Part shown: piece after piece, positions 17,668 to 27,178 of the stretch
Numbering within the stretch: position 1 is the first letter of the stretch
Layout of the letters: every line of letters begins with the position of its first letter
Assembly (NCBI GenBank): GCA_903835685.1
Contig: CAILNX010000016.1
Coordinates: 62,001 to 126,000, forward strand
Source of the DNA: an uncultured delta proteobacterium
GTDB taxonomy: Bacteria; Desulfobacterota; Desulfovibrionia; Desulfovibrionales; Desulfovibrionaceae
Direction of reading: 5' to 3'
DNA length: 64,000 nt
The notes under the pieces: generated by a model
The model's database searches: none
Seen by the model: only the letters and a program-made list of their open reading frames with translations
Told to the model about the DNA's origin: nothing
Position numbers and translations under genes: made by a program

Positions 17668-17945
17668 TGCTGGGTCTTGGTCTGGGCCTGGGCCATCTCC
17701 TCGCGCAGCTTCTCCTGCATGGCGGTCAGGGTCTGCTGGAGGGACTGGGCCAGCTTGAAGGCGTTGGACACGGACAGGACCGCCCGGCGGCGCAGGCTGG
17801 CCTCCCCGGGCCGGTTCCGGTGGATGTTCCCGAACTCCAGGACCACTTCCTCCGGTCCCACAAAGACATTGAACAGGTCGAAGAATTCGTAGGGCAGGTC
17901 TTCGGGCAGGCTGATCTTCAGTTCCTGGGGCTTGTTCTCGGACAT
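17664..17945 (-). CDS. DUF3467-like small protein
   Basis: 93 residues. I prefer the second ATG (17945), which has AAGGGAGA five to six bases upstream, over the in-frame ATG at 17963. The sequence fits the DUF3467 pattern: YEFFDLFNVFVGPEEVVLEFG, then AVLSVSNAFKLAQSLQQTLTAMQEKL. Function unknown. It converges with the giant kinase gene and overlaps its last 4 bp. The FecR/RTX gene lies upstream on the same strand 53 bp away, so the two may share a transcript. Confidence 0.72.
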   Translation of the reverse strand: MSENKPQELKISLPEDLPYEFFDLFNVFVGPEEVVLEFGNIHRNRPGEASLRRRAVLSVSNAFKLAQSLQQTLTAMQEKLREEMAQAQTKTQH

Positions 17946-17998
17946 GGGGTCTCCCTTGGTCATGCGGGGTTTTTGTCCGAGGCGGCCGGAGCCCGACC

Positions 17999-20900
17999 TC
18001 AGACGATATGAATATCGGTATGATCCACCGTGGCCGCATTGTCCAGATGGGCCACCAGGGTCAGCCCACCGGCCGCGCTGCCGTTTCCATCGTGGTAAAG
18101 GTCGTGATTCACCGTGTCCAGGACGAATCCGGCCTCGGCCCCTCCGGTTCCCAAAGCCTGGGTCCCGCTGGGCGCGCCCGCGCTGGTGGCGAAATTCAGG
18201 GCGTTCAAGGTCGCGGCCGGGGCAACGAACCCGAAGGCCGTGTGGTCAAAGGCGAACGAAGTCGTGCCGTGCGAAAAGTCGGTGATGTGGTCCCCGCCGT
18301 GGCCCGGGGCCTGGTAGTAGAAGGTGTCCGCCCCGCCCCCGCCGGTCAGGGTGTCGGCCCCGGCCCCGCCGGTGATGGTGTTGGCGCTGCCGTTGCCGCA
18401 CAGGGTGTCGGCGAACCCCGAGCCGATGATGTTCTGGAAATTCAGGATGGTGTCCGTGCCCTGCCCGGTGGCCTGGCCGGTGGAGATGTTCAGGTTCACC
18501 GAGACCCCCGAGCCTGCGTGGGCAAAGGAGATGGTGCTGGTCCCGGTCCCGCCGTTCAAGTAATCGTCCCCGCTCCCGCCCTCGATGATGTTGGTCCCGG
18601 CCCCGCCGGTGATGGACAGGTGCATGGTCGCGTCCATGGCGTGGGCGTCCCAGGTCAGGGTGTGGCCCGAGGTCAGGCCGCTTGCGTCCACGGTCAGGGT
18701 CGCCCCGCTGCCCACCAGGCCCGGGGCCTGGACGATGCTGGTGTCGTGGTCGCCCAGGGTGATCTGCTCGATGTGGGTCACGTGGTCCAGGGCGCTGGTG
18801 GACGTCCCGTCGTGGGTGAGGCTCAGGGTGTCGGTCCCGGCCCCGCCGTCGATGGTGTCCAGGGCCGAGAAGTGGCCGCCCATGACAAAGGTGTCGTCCC
18901 CGGCCCCGCCCAGGATGCTGAAATGCCCGTCGGTCTCGGCCGAGCCGTCCCAGATCAGGCTGTGCCCGGAAGTCAGGGCCGAGGCGTCCACGGTCAGGGT
19001 CTGGCCCGAGGCCACCAGGCTGTCCACGGTGACGAGGTGCGTGGATGCGTCGCCCAGCACGATGTGCTCCACGCCGGTCACGTGGTTCAAGGCGGCGGAC
19101 GGGTCGTCGGCCCTCCAGAGCTCGTTGCCGTGGGCTCCGTCAGTGGCCTGAAAAAAGAGCACGCCGTCCACGTTGGTGAAGCTGTCTGGATTGGAGTCGC
19201 CGGACCCGGAATTGATGTCCGAGACCATGACCGTTCCGGCCGAGGTGCCGTCGCTCTTCCAGAGCTCCATGCCGTGGACCCCGTCATTGGCCTGAAAATA
19301 GAGCACGCCGTTCACGTTGGTGAGGTTGTAGGGGAAGGAATGCCCTGGCCCGGAAGAAATGTCCTTGACCATGACCGTACCGGCGGAGGTGCCGTCGCTC
19401 TTCCAGAGCTCTGTGCCGCTGGCCCCGTCCGTGGCCGCGAAATAGAGCACGCCGTTCACGTTGATGATGCCGCCCGGGCAGGAACTCCCTGCCCCGGAAG
19501 AGATGTCCTTGACCATGACCGTTCCGGCGGTGGTGCCGTCGCTCTTCCAGAGTTCACGGCCGTTCACCCCGTCATCGGCCGAAAAATAGATCAGGCCGTT
19601 CAAGTTGGTGAAGTCGCTCGGGGAGGAGGTTCCAGCGCCGGGGTTGATGTCCTTGACCATGACCGTGCCGCCGGGCGTGCCGTCGCTCTTCCAGAGCTCA
19701 AAGCCGTGGGTCCCGTCTATGGCGTGAAAGTAGAGTACGCCGTTCACAGAGGTGAGGCCGTGCGGGGAGGAGCCCCCGGCCCCGGGATTGATGTCCGCGA
19801 CCATGACCGTGCCGCCGGACGTGCCGTCGCTCTTCCAGAGCTCGGCGCCGCTCACCCCGTCGTTGGACATGAAATAGAGCGTCCCGTTCATGTTGGTGAG
19901 GCCGACCGAGTAGGAGGTGCCAGCGCCGGGGTTGATGTCCTTGACCATGACCGTGCCGCCGGGCGTGCCGTCGCTCTTCCAGAGCTCGGTGCCGCTCACC
20001 CCGTCAGTGGCCGTGAAATAGAGCTCGCCGTTCACGGAGATCAATTGCCCTGGGAAGGCGCTCCCTGCCCCGGAAAAGATGTCCTTGACCATGACCGTGC
20101 CGCCGGGCGTGCCGTCGCTCTTCCAGAGTTCGGTGCCGCTCGCCCCGTCATCGGCCTGGAAATAGAGCACGCCGTTCACGTTGGCGAGGCTGAAGGGGGA
20201 GGAGCTCCCGGACCCGGAAGAGATGTCCTTGACCAGGACCGTGCCGCCGGAGGTGCCGTCGCTCTTCCAGAGCTCATTGCCGTGGACCCCGTCATCGGCC
20301 GCGAAATAGAACTCGCCGTTCACGCTGGTGAAGGAGGACGGGTTGGAACTCCCCGATCCGGAAAAGATGTCCTTGACCATGGCGACATTGGTGGTCCCCC
20401 CGCCTGCGGTGAAGCTCAGGGTATCGACCCCGGCCCCGCCGTCGATGGTGACGGCCGAGGACATGTGCGTGCCCAGGACGAAGGTGTCGTTGTAGGGCGT
20501 GCCCGTGAACTTCTCCATATTGGCGAAGGCGTCGCCGAGTTTCTCGAAATAGGCCGCGCCAGTCTGGTTGACGCCGTAGTAATCTCCGGACAGCACATAC
20601 CCGCCAAACGTGGCCACGCTCAAGCCGAATTGGTCCGAAGCCAGCACATCCGAGGGGAGGATGATGCCGGTCTGGACCCAATTGGTCCCGGTGTAGTGGA
20701 ACACGTATTCGAGGCCGGTATTCGAGTTGTGATAGGGGGCGTCCACCACCAGGGTGTCGCCGTCCAGGGCCAGGCTCATGCCGAAGGCGTCCCCGGTCAC
20801 TGCGCTGGAGCCGTGCACGGTGAAGGCCAGGGACCAGGAGGTCCCGTCAAAGTGGTACATGTTGACATACCCGGCCCCGGTCACGTCGTATCCGGCAAAA

Positions 20901-23900
20901 AGCTGCTGGGGTGCGCCCACGGCGGCCCATTCCCCGCTCACGGCCGCCGAGACCCCCAGGTGGTCCCCGGCTGTCCCGGAAAACTGCCCGGCCTGGGTCC
21001 AGGTCGATCCGGTATAATGATACATGAAGACGGACCCGTACCCCGTATGGATACCGCCGTCCTGGGTGGCCCCGATGACCGCCCAGTCCCCTTCGATGGA
21101 CACCCCGGACCCGAAGGACTGGTCGGGCACCCCGTTCGTCAACCGGGCCTGCTGGGTCCAGTTCGCCCCGTCGTATTGGAAGATGTAGACCGCGCCAGCG
21201 CCGGACACCCCTGAGGAGTTCGCGATGAGTTCCGTGCCGTTCATCTGCATGGCCGTTCCGAAATTCCCCCCGGAACTGGCGTCCAAGGCGCTGAGCTTGT
21301 CGATCTGGGTCCAGACGCCGCCTGAATTGTGATACATGTACACGGCCCCGGCGTTGGGAACAGCCCCGGCCGTGGCGTGGTTGGCGGACACGGCCAGGAA
21401 ATCCCCGGACAGGGCCGTGCGGATGCCGAAATAGTCCCCGGCCTGGGTGTCCGAGCCGTGCAGGATGCCCCGCTCGGTCCAGGTCCCGGCCACGTTCTGG
21501 AAGACGTAGGCCTCCTGCGCGCCCTGAGCGCCGGTTGCGGCCCAGTCCCCGTCCCCGGTCACGCACCCCATCCAGGCGTTGGTGGTGGCGTCCGAGGCCT
21601 GGACCTTCTGGTCCCCCAGAACCACGGACCCTTCGCTCACGTTCACCGTGGCCCCCTGGGTCAGGTTGGCCAGAGACAGGGTGTCCGTGCCCGCGCCGCC
21701 GTCGATGTAGTGGACCCCGGTCCCGCTCAGGAAGGTGTCGTCGTGGGTGGTGCCGGTGATCAGCTCCACGTTGCTGAAGACGTCCCCGAGTTTGTGGAAA
21801 TAGACCGCGCCGGACTGGTCGCTGCCGTACTGGTAGTCCCCGGACAGCACGGTCCCGTTGGCCAGGTCCACGCTCAAGCCGAACTGGTCCGAGGGATGCG
21901 CGTCCGTGGGGAGGATCTTCTCGGTCTGGACCCAATTGGTCCCATCAAAGTGGAACACGTATTCCACGCCCGTTCGCGAGTCGTGGTAGGGGGCGTCCAC
22001 CACCAGGGTGCTGCCTTCGAGGTCCAGGGCCATGCCAAAGGCGTCCCCGGACGCCGCGTCCGAGCCATGCACCGTGGAATATAAGACCCAGGAGGTCCCG
22101 TCATAGTGGTACAGGTTCACGTGCCCGGCCCCGGTCACGTCGTACCCATCGAAAAGCTGCTCGGGCGCGCCCACGGCGGCCCAGTCCCCGCTCACGGCCA
22201 CCGAGACCCCCAGATGGTCCCCGGCTGCCCCGGAAAATTGCCCGGCCTGGGTCCAGGTCGATCCGTCAGAATGATACATGAAGACCGTCCCGTACCCCGT
22301 ATGGATACCGCCGTCCTGGTTGGCCCCGATGACCGCCCAGTCCCCGTCGATGGACACCCCGGACCCGAAGGACTGGCTGGCCACCTCGTTGGACAACCGG
22401 GCCTGCTGGGTCCAGGTCGTCCCGTCGTAGTGGAAGATATAGGCCGCGCCAGCGCCGGACACCCCCGAGGCGTTGGCGATGAGTTCAGAGCCGCTCATGT
22501 GCATGACCGTTCCGAAATTCCCCCCAGAGCCCGCGTCCGAGGCGCTGAGCTTGGCCGTCTCGGTCCAGGTCCCGGCCGTATTGTGATACATGTACACGGC
22601 CCCGGCGTCGGCCACGGGTCCGCTCCCAGGGTCGGCCGTGGCGTGGTTGGCGGACACGGCCAGGAAATCCCCGGACAGGGCCATGCGCGTGCCGAAATAG
22701 TCCCCGGCCTGGGTGTCCGAGCCGTGCAGGACGCCCTGCTCGGTCCACTGTCCGGCCACGTTCTGGAAGACGTAAGCCTCCTGCGCGCCCGGAGCGCCGA
22801 CTGCGGCCCAGGTCCCATCCCCGGACACGCTCCCGAACCAGGACGAGGGCGCGTGGTCCGAGGCCTGGACCTTCTGGTCCGCGAAGGAGGTGGTCCCGGC
22901 GCTCACGTCCACCTTGGCCCCCACGGGCTCGCTGGCCAGGGACAGACGGTCCAGGCCCCCTGCGCCGTTGAAAACGTCCGCGCCCGGCCCGCTGACGAAC
23001 AGGTCCTGCCCGGCCCCGCCCAGGACGGAAAAGGACCCGTGCCAGGCATTGGTGGCGTCGAAGGTCAGGCCGTGCCCCATGGTCAGGGCCGAGGCGTCCA
23101 CGGACACCACCTGCCCGCCCCAGGCCAGGGAGTCCGGAACCGTGATGGGGGTTTTGGCGTCGCCGAGCACCACGTGCTCCACGCCCCGCACATTCATCAG
23201 GTCAAGGGCGGACACCCCGGTGGAATGGGTGAAGGTCAGGGTGTCGTTTCCGTCTCCGCCGTCGATGTAGTTCGCTGCGGTCAGGAACTGGCCCATCTGG
23301 ATCAGGTCGTTCCCGGCATTGGCCAGGATGTATTGGGTCCCGGACAGGCCCATGAGGGTGTCCCCATGTTCCGAGCCCTCGATGTTCTGGATGTTGGCCA
23401 GGGTGTCGTGGCCGTCGCCCCCGGAGGTGGTGCCGTGGACCAGGTCCACCACCACGCCGCTGATGGCGTTCTGGTAGGAGACCGCGTTGAATCCCCCGGC
23501 TCCGTTGATGGAGTCGTCCCCCTGGCGGCCTTCGAACCAGTTGTCTCCGGCGTCGCCGATGAGCGTGTCGGCGTAATCCGTGCCCGCCACGCTCCGGATG
23601 TTCAGCAGGACGTCGTTTCCATCCCCGTGCATGGCCGTGTGGTTGGCCAGGTCCACGGTCACGCCCGAGGCGTAATATTTGTAGGACACCATGTTGAATC
23701 CGGCCCCGCCGTCGATGGTGTCGCTGCCCCCGTTGCCGTTGAACCAGTTGTTTCCGGAATCGCCGATGAGGGTGTCGTTGTATTTGGACCCGGTGATGTC
23801 CGTGAATCCCACCAGGGTGTCGTTGCCGTCCCCGCCCGTGGCCGTGCCATAGTGGGTTCCGGCCGCCAGGCCGTAGGGGTTGCCCCCGGCCAGGACGCCC

Positions 23901-26455
23901 ACGTCCAGTTTGACCGACACCCCGGCCGTGGCGTCCTCGTAATTGGTTTCGTCCCAGCCGTACTGGCTGTCGTGCCCACCCGCGTTCAGGTAGTCGTCGC
24001 CAGCCATGCCCTTGAGCACGTTGTTCCCGGAGTCGCCGATGAGGGTATCGCCAAATTTCGAGCCCTCGATGTCGCTGATCCCCGAGAAATGGTCGTGGCC
24101 GTCCCCGCCCAGGGCCGTGCCCGCGCTTAAATCCACCGTGACCGCCGAGGGCGCGAAGCGGTAGCTGATGGTGTTCTCGCCGCCGCGCCCGATGATGGAG
24201 TCGTCCCCGCCCCGGCCGATGAAGAAATTGCCCTCGCCGCTGCCGATGAGGGTGTCGTCGTGCTCGGACCCCTCCACCCCGGTGATGTTGCGCAGGGTGT
24301 CCAGGCCCCAGCCCGTGCTCTGGGCCGTGGTGATCCCCAGGTCCACGGTGACGGCCACCGGGGAGTGGCGGTAGGAGACCATGCTCCCGTCCCCGTGATC
24401 GCGGTCGTCCGAGGATCTGGCGTAGACCCCGTCATAGAAATTCGCTCCCGCCCCGCCCTCGAACCAGGTATGGCCATGCCCGCCGATGAAGGTGTCGTCA
24501 TACGGGGAGCCGACAACCCCGTGCACGTCATGGAGGGTGTCCGCGCCGTTGCCGTGGGTGGCCGTGCCCGCGCCGTTGTCCAGGTGGACGTTGATCCCCG
24601 AAGGGGCGTCCTGGTAACTGACCGTGGTGAAATCCCATGGGTCCGTGGACGCGGTCCCGAAAATGGTGTCGTTGCCGCCCCCGCCCTGGATCAGGTCCCC
24701 GGAGCCGCCCGAATGGATGGTGTCGCCCGCGCTGGTGCCCAGGATGGTCTCATGGCCGCCGGTGCCGAAAATCTCCAAGCCGGTCGGGGCCGAGGCGGCG
24801 CTGTGCTGATGTTCGGCTGCTGCCTGGGCCGCAGCCTGACTGGCGGCCTGGGATGCGGCCTGACTGGCGGCCTGACTGGCGGCTTCGGCCGCCTGCTGGG
24901 CCGCTGCCGCCGAGGCCTGGGCCTGAGCCTGGGCCTGGGCCTGGGCAGCCGCCTGGGCCTGGGCCTGAGCCTGGGCCTGGGCAAAGGCCTGGGCCTGAGC
25001 CTGGGCCTGGGCCGCGGCCTCGACCTGGGCCTGGGCCGCGGCCTGCGCGGCCGCCTGGGCCTGGGCCGAGGCCTGGTTCAGCCCCGGGCCACCGGCCAGG
25101 GGATTCTGACCGACCAGGCCCCCGAGGCCCTGGGTCCCGCCCAGCACGCCCTGGCCCGTGCCCGCAAGCCCGGTCCCGCCCCCGAAAACTCCGCCCACGC
25201 TGCCGCCGCCCACGGCCCCGCCGCCCAGGGAAGCGCCCGCGCCAGGGCCACCAGGGCCACCACCAGGGCCACCACCAGGTCCACTGGGTGAAGCGCCCGC
25301 ATCCCCGGCCGCGCCTGCGGCCGCCCCTGCGGCGACTCCTGCGGCTGCTCCGGCGGCTGCTCCGGCCGCCTGTCCGGCCTGTCCGCCTGGCCCGGCCTGA
25401 CCGGCCTGACCGGCTTGCCCGGCTTGTCCGGCTTGTCCGGCTTGTCCGGCTTGTCCGGCTTGTCCGGCCTGGCCTGTCTGTCCGGCAGCCAAGTCGCCCT
25501 TGCCCTGGGCGTCGGCCTCGGCCTTGTCTCCGGCCTTGTCGCCCTTGGCCCCTTTTTCGCCCTTGCCTTCACCCTCGCCCTTGCCCTCTCCCTTGCCTTC
25601 GCCTTTTCCTTCGCCTTTTCCTTCGCCCTTGCCCTCGCCCTTGCCCTCTCCCTTGCCCTCTCCCTTGGAGTCGCCCTTGGGGTCGCCCTTGGCTTCTCCG
25701 CCCTTGGAGTCGCCGCCCTTGGAGTCCCCGCCCCTGGATTCCCCGGGCTTGGGCTGGTTCTGGGGCTGGCTGGAGGGCTGGACCGTGATCGGGGTGACGG
25801 TCTGAAAGGTGCGGATTTCCATGGGCGAAAAGGCCCGGGGCTGGCCCATGCTCCCGTCCGGCCGAAAATCCACCAGGGACCCGGACTGGGTGACCATGCG
25901 CACCTCGCCCAGGGCGTTCTGGATGGTCAGGGCCTTGCCCGCGTGGATCTCTTCCGCGCCGTGCTTTTCCTGGCCGTTCCGGATCTCGCTGACCACGGTG
26001 GTGCCCCGGATGCCGATGGTGGCCAGGGGGGACTTGAGCACGAATTTTTCCGGATTGGAGTCCGCGATCTTGCCGGTGACCACCTTGTAGGCCCCGTCGG
26101 CCATCTTAAACAGCAGGTCCCCGCCCGGCCCCTTGTCCGGGTCGAACACGTAGGTGTCCAGGCGGATGTTGGAGTTCTCGCCCGCGGCCAGGACCGTGTC
26201 GTCCTTGAAGATAATTTCGACATTGGCCCCGGCCTTGGTGAGGATGGCCTCGCCCTGGTGCACGGGCGCGCCCAGGGTCAGCGGCCGCACCCCGCTGCCG
26301 AAGTCCGCGAAGGCCTGGCCCTTTAAGGCCGCGACTTGACCGATTTCAACCTGGACGTCCGGGGACTGGCTGGGCACGGGGACCTCACGGGGAAGAAGAG
26401 GGTGCGAGCGTGAGCTGGGAAGATCAGCATGGCCCTTAAAATATTGACCCTCCAT
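17999..26455 (-). CDS. Giant FecR/RTX/FG-GAP repeat protein (probable type I secreted adhesin)
   Basis: 2818 residues. The N-terminal ~30-190 is a FecR-type domain (GEAILTKAGANVEIIFKDDTVLAAGENS, LATIGIRGTTVVSEI). Then follow acidic/basic GKGE repeats, AGQ repeats, Gly- and QA-rich low complexity (about 230-560), RTX calcium-binding repeats (GGGGNDTIFG type) in several blocks, two duplicated FG-GAP-like modules, nine ELWKSDGT-type repeats and a final RTX block with a secretion-signal-like C-terminus (GGAGADTLTGGGGADTF). This is the plan of large RTX adhesins exported by a type I system. No transporter genes are in the window. Start uncertain: ATG 26455 lacks a clear ribosome-binding site. Confidence 0.92.
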   Translation of the reverse strand: MEGQYFKGHADLPSSRSHPLLPREVPVPSQSPDVQVEIGQVAALKGQAFADFGSGVRPLTLGAPVHQGEAILTKAGANVEIIFKDDTVLAAGENSNIRLDTYVFDPDKGPGGDLLFKMADGAYKVVTGKIADSNPEKFVLKSPLATIGIRGTTVVSEIRNGQEKHGAEEIHAGKALTIQNALGEVRMVTQSGSLVDFRPDGSMGQPRAFSPMEIRTFQTVTPITVQPSSQPQNQPKPGESRGGDSKGGDSKGGEAKGDPKGDSKGEGKGEGKGEGKGEGKGEGKGEGKGEGKGEGEGKGEKGAKGDKAGDKAEADAQGKGDLAAGQTGQAGQAGQAGQAGQAGQAGQAGQAGQAGPGGQAGQAAGAAAGAAAGVAAGAAAGAAGDAGASPSGPGGGPGGGPGGPGAGASLGGGAVGGGSVGGVFGGGTGLAGTGQGVLGGTQGLGGLVGQNPLAGGPGLNQASAQAQAAAQAAAQAQVEAAAQAQAQAQAFAQAQAQAQAQAAAQAQAQAQAQASAAAAQQAAEAASQAASQAASQAASQAAAQAAAEHQHSAASAPTGLEIFGTGGHETILGTSAGDTIHSGGSGDLIQGGGGNDTIFGTASTDPWDFTTVSYQDAPSGINVHLDNGAGTATHGNGADTLHDVHGVVGSPYDDTFIGGHGHTWFEGGAGANFYDGVYARSSDDRDHGDGSMVSYRHSPVAVTVDLGITTAQSTGWGLDTLRNITGVEGSEHDDTLIGSGEGNFFIGRGGDDSIIGRGGENTISYRFAPSAVTVDLSAGTALGGDGHDHFSGISDIEGSKFGDTLIGDSGNNVLKGMAGDDYLNAGGHDSQYGWDETNYEDATAGVSVKLDVGVLAGGNPYGLAAGTHYGTATGGDGNDTLVGFTDITGSKYNDTLIGDSGNNWFNGNGGSDTIDGGAGFNMVSYKYYASGVTVDLANHTAMHGDGNDVLLNIRSVAGTDYADTLIGDAGDNWFEGRQGDDSINGAGGFNAVSYQNAISGVVVDLVHGTTSGGDGHDTLANIQNIEGSEHGDTLMGLSGTQYILANAGNDLIQMGQFLTAANYIDGGDGNDTLTFTHSTGVSALDLMNVRGVEHVVLGDAKTPITVPDSLAWGGQVVSVDASALTMGHGLTFDATNAWHGSFSVLGGAGQDLFVSGPGADVFNGAGGLDRLSLASEPVGAKVDVSAGTTSFADQKVQASDHAPSSWFGSVSGDGTWAAVGAPGAQEAYVFQNVAGQWTEQGVLHGSDTQAGDYFGTRMALSGDFLAVSANHATADPGSGPVADAGAVYMYHNTAGTWTETAKLSASDAGSGGNFGTVMHMSGSELIANASGVSGAGAAYIFHYDGTTWTQQARLSNEVASQSFGSGVSIDGDWAVIGANQDGGIHTGYGTVFMYHSDGSTWTQAGQFSGAAGDHLGVSVAVSGDWAAVGAPEQLFDGYDVTGAGHVNLYHYDGTSWVLYSTVHGSDAASGDAFGMALDLEGSTLVVDAPYHDSRTGVEYVFHFDGTNWVQTEKILPTDAHPSDQFGLSVDLANGTVLSGDYQYGSDQSGAVYFHKLGDVFSNVELITGTTHDDTFLSGTGVHYIDGGAGTDTLSLANLTQGATVNVSEGSVVLGDQKVQASDATTNAWMGCVTGDGDWAATGAQGAQEAYVFQNVAGTWTERGILHGSDTQAGDYFGIRTALSGDFLAVSANHATAGAVPNAGAVYMYHNSGGVWTQIDKLSALDASSGGNFGTAMQMNGTELIANSSGVSGAGAVYIFQYDGANWTQQARLTNGVPDQSFGSGVSIEGDWAVIGATQDGGIHTGYGSVFMYHYTGSTWTQAGQFSGTAGDHLGVSAAVSGEWAAVGAPQQLFAGYDVTGAGYVNMYHFDGTSWSLAFTVHGSSAVTGDAFGMSLALDGDTLVVDAPYHNSNTGLEYVFHYTGTNWVQTGIILPSDVLASDQFGLSVATFGGYVLSGDYYGVNQTGAAYFEKLGDAFANMEKFTGTPYNDTFVLGTHMSSAVTIDGGAGVDTLSFTAGGGTTNVAMVKDIFSGSGSSNPSSFTSVNGEFYFAADDGVHGNELWKSDGTSGGTVLVKDISSGSGSSSPFSLANVNGVLYFQADDGASGTELWKSDGTPGGTVMVKDIFSGAGSAFPGQLISVNGELYFTATDGVSGTELWKSDGTPGGTVMVKDINPGAGTSYSVGLTNMNGTLYFMSNDGVSGAELWKSDGTSGGTVMVADINPGAGGSSPHGLTSVNGVLYFHAIDGTHGFELWKSDGTPGGTVMVKDINPGAGTSSPSDFTNLNGLIYFSADDGVNGRELWKSDGTTAGTVMVKDISSGAGSSCPGGIINVNGVLYFAATDGASGTELWKSDGTSAGTVMVKDISSGPGHSFPYNLTNVNGVLYFQANDGVHGMELWKSDGTSAGTVMVSDINSGSGDSNPDSFTNVDGVLFFQATDGAHGNELWRADDPSAALNHVTGVEHIVLGDASTHLVTVDSLVASGQTLTVDASALTSGHSLIWDGSAETDGHFSILGGAGDDTFVMGGHFSALDTIDGGAGTDTLSLTHDGTSTSALDHVTHIEQITLGDHDTSIVQAPGLVGSGATLTVDASGLTSGHTLTWDAHAMDATMHLSITGGAGTNIIEGGSGDDYLNGGTGTSTISFAHAGSGVSVNLNISTGQATGQGTDTILNFQNIIGSGFADTLCGNGSANTITGGAGADTLTGGGGADTFYYQAPGHGGDHITDFSHGTTSFAFDHTAFGFVAPAATLNALNFATSAGAPSGTQALGTGGAEAGFVLDTVNHDLYHDGNGSAAGGLTLVAHLDNAATVDHTDIHIV
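19080..20390 (-). repeat. Nine tandem ~47-residue ELWKSDGT-type repeats within the giant protein
   Basis: Eight copies contain ELWKSDGT and a ninth, the most C-terminal, reads ELWRADDP. Each unit is about 141 bp: GTVMVKDI, a Gly/Ser turn, VNGVLYF, then DG and ELWKSDGT. Copies differ by scattered substitutions, so expansion was not recent. Such repeats form beta-propeller-like or extended adhesive domains. Confidence 0.88.
20410..22950 (-). repeat. Two ~1.26-kb duplicated FG-GAP-like modules in the giant protein
   Basis: About 22950-21690 and 21680-20410 encode closely similar modules, each starting near DQKVQASD and running through AQEAYVFQNVAG, HGSDTQAGDYFG, LSGDFLAVSANH, DWAVIGA and HLGVS to the next RTX unit. 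The high similarity points to an internal duplication of a whole seven-bladed unit. Confidence 0.85.
24830..25670 (-). repeat. Low-complexity coding repeats (QA, AGQ, GEGK)
   Basis: Encodes an alternating QAQA and AAQA region, a Gly/Pro hinge, about ten AGQ triplets (near 25390-25475) and about nine GKGE units (near 25555-25670). These simple-sequence tracts are prone to length change and would form a flexible stalk between the N-terminal FecR domain and the extracellular repeats. Confidence 0.85.
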
Positions 26456-26629
26456 ATAAGAGGGGACCCAGGCAATCCATTATTTTGATAGGAAAGCTTT
26501 CTAGGTCCTGTTCCGGAATTGGCAGTGTCTTTTTTTGGCGCGCAAGAATAAGAAACAATTACGCTTATTATTCATTCTGGGGGGGGAGTCGAATTTCTGG
26601 AGTGCGGCACCGGCATCGGGCCGCCGGGC

Positions 26630-26660
26630 AAAAAAAAACCCCGCCGAGGCGGGGTTTTCT
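26630..26660 (-). terminator. Rho-independent terminator of the RRM gene
   Basis: On the minus strand, a GC stem (CCCCGC with CGAG loop and GCGGGG, 26639-26654) is followed by nine or so T residues. It lies 23 bp after the stop of the RRM protein gene. Confidence 0.88.
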
Positions 26661-26682
26661 TATTCGCTTTCGCGGTGGGAAT

Positions 26683-26952
26683 TTACCAGGAACGCTTGGG
26701 GCGCTGCGGCTTTTCCTCGGCGAAGTTGACCCGCAGGGTGCGGCCGCCCATGTCCGAGCTGTTCAGGGCCTGGATGGCCTTGGACGCGTCAGACTCATCC
26801 ATCTCCACGAAACCGAAGCCGCGCGGGCGGCCGGTTTCCCGGTCCATGATCAGGTTCACGGACTGCACCTCGCCGTACTGGGCGAACAGGTCACGCACAT
26901 CGCCATCACCAGCGGTGAAGGGCAGATTTCCAACATAAATAGACTTAACCAT
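26683..26952 (-). CDS. RNA-recognition-motif (RRM) RNA-binding protein
   Basis: 89 residues, one RRM fold: RNP2 is IYVGNLPF (residues 4-11) and RNP1 is RGFGFVEM (about 44-51). It is the bacterial RRM type known from cyanobacteria and deltaproteobacteria, often cold-induced. The start at 26952 is fixed by AAGGAG just upstream; a longer in-frame start at 26979 is less likely. The 5' region up to about 27178 is AT-rich with no gene and could give a long leader. A strong terminator follows, so this is probably a single-gene unit. Targets unknown. Confidence 0.92.
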   Translation of the reverse strand: MVKSIYVGNLPFTAGDGDVRDLFAQYGEVQSVNLIMDRETGRPRGFGFVEMDESDASKAIQALNSSDMGGRTLRVNFAEEKPQRPKRSW

Positions 26953-27178
26953 TGAAACAAAACTCCTTAAAAAAGACAATCCGCCGGAAGAAATTCATGC
27001 AGACCAACACAGTCCGACCTGACCGGCCCACCAGCTATATCCGCTTCCCTAGGATTAGCAAGGAAAAAGAAGGGAAAATAAAAAAATATTTTCATCGATC
27101 CCGGATGCCTGATTTTTTTTGGCCCGGCCGATTCCCCGGATGGGGACAGGAAGCCCCCAAACCCGGTCGGGCCGCCGG

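Noticed and set aside
13900-18039. A 1379-codon open frame on the minus strand opposite the CheB-CheR-PAS kinase gene
   Set aside because: High-GC third positions leave the antisense frame open. It has no ribosome-binding site or domain, is His/Gly/Gln-rich in the way mirror frames are, and lies opposite a gene with clear motifs.
18008-21214. A 1068-codon open frame on the plus strand opposite the FecR/RTX gene
   Set aside because: Mirror of the repeat-rich RTX and ELWKSDGT coding. Its own repeats (such as ALPEL with AAGRAV) are just the complement of those repeats.
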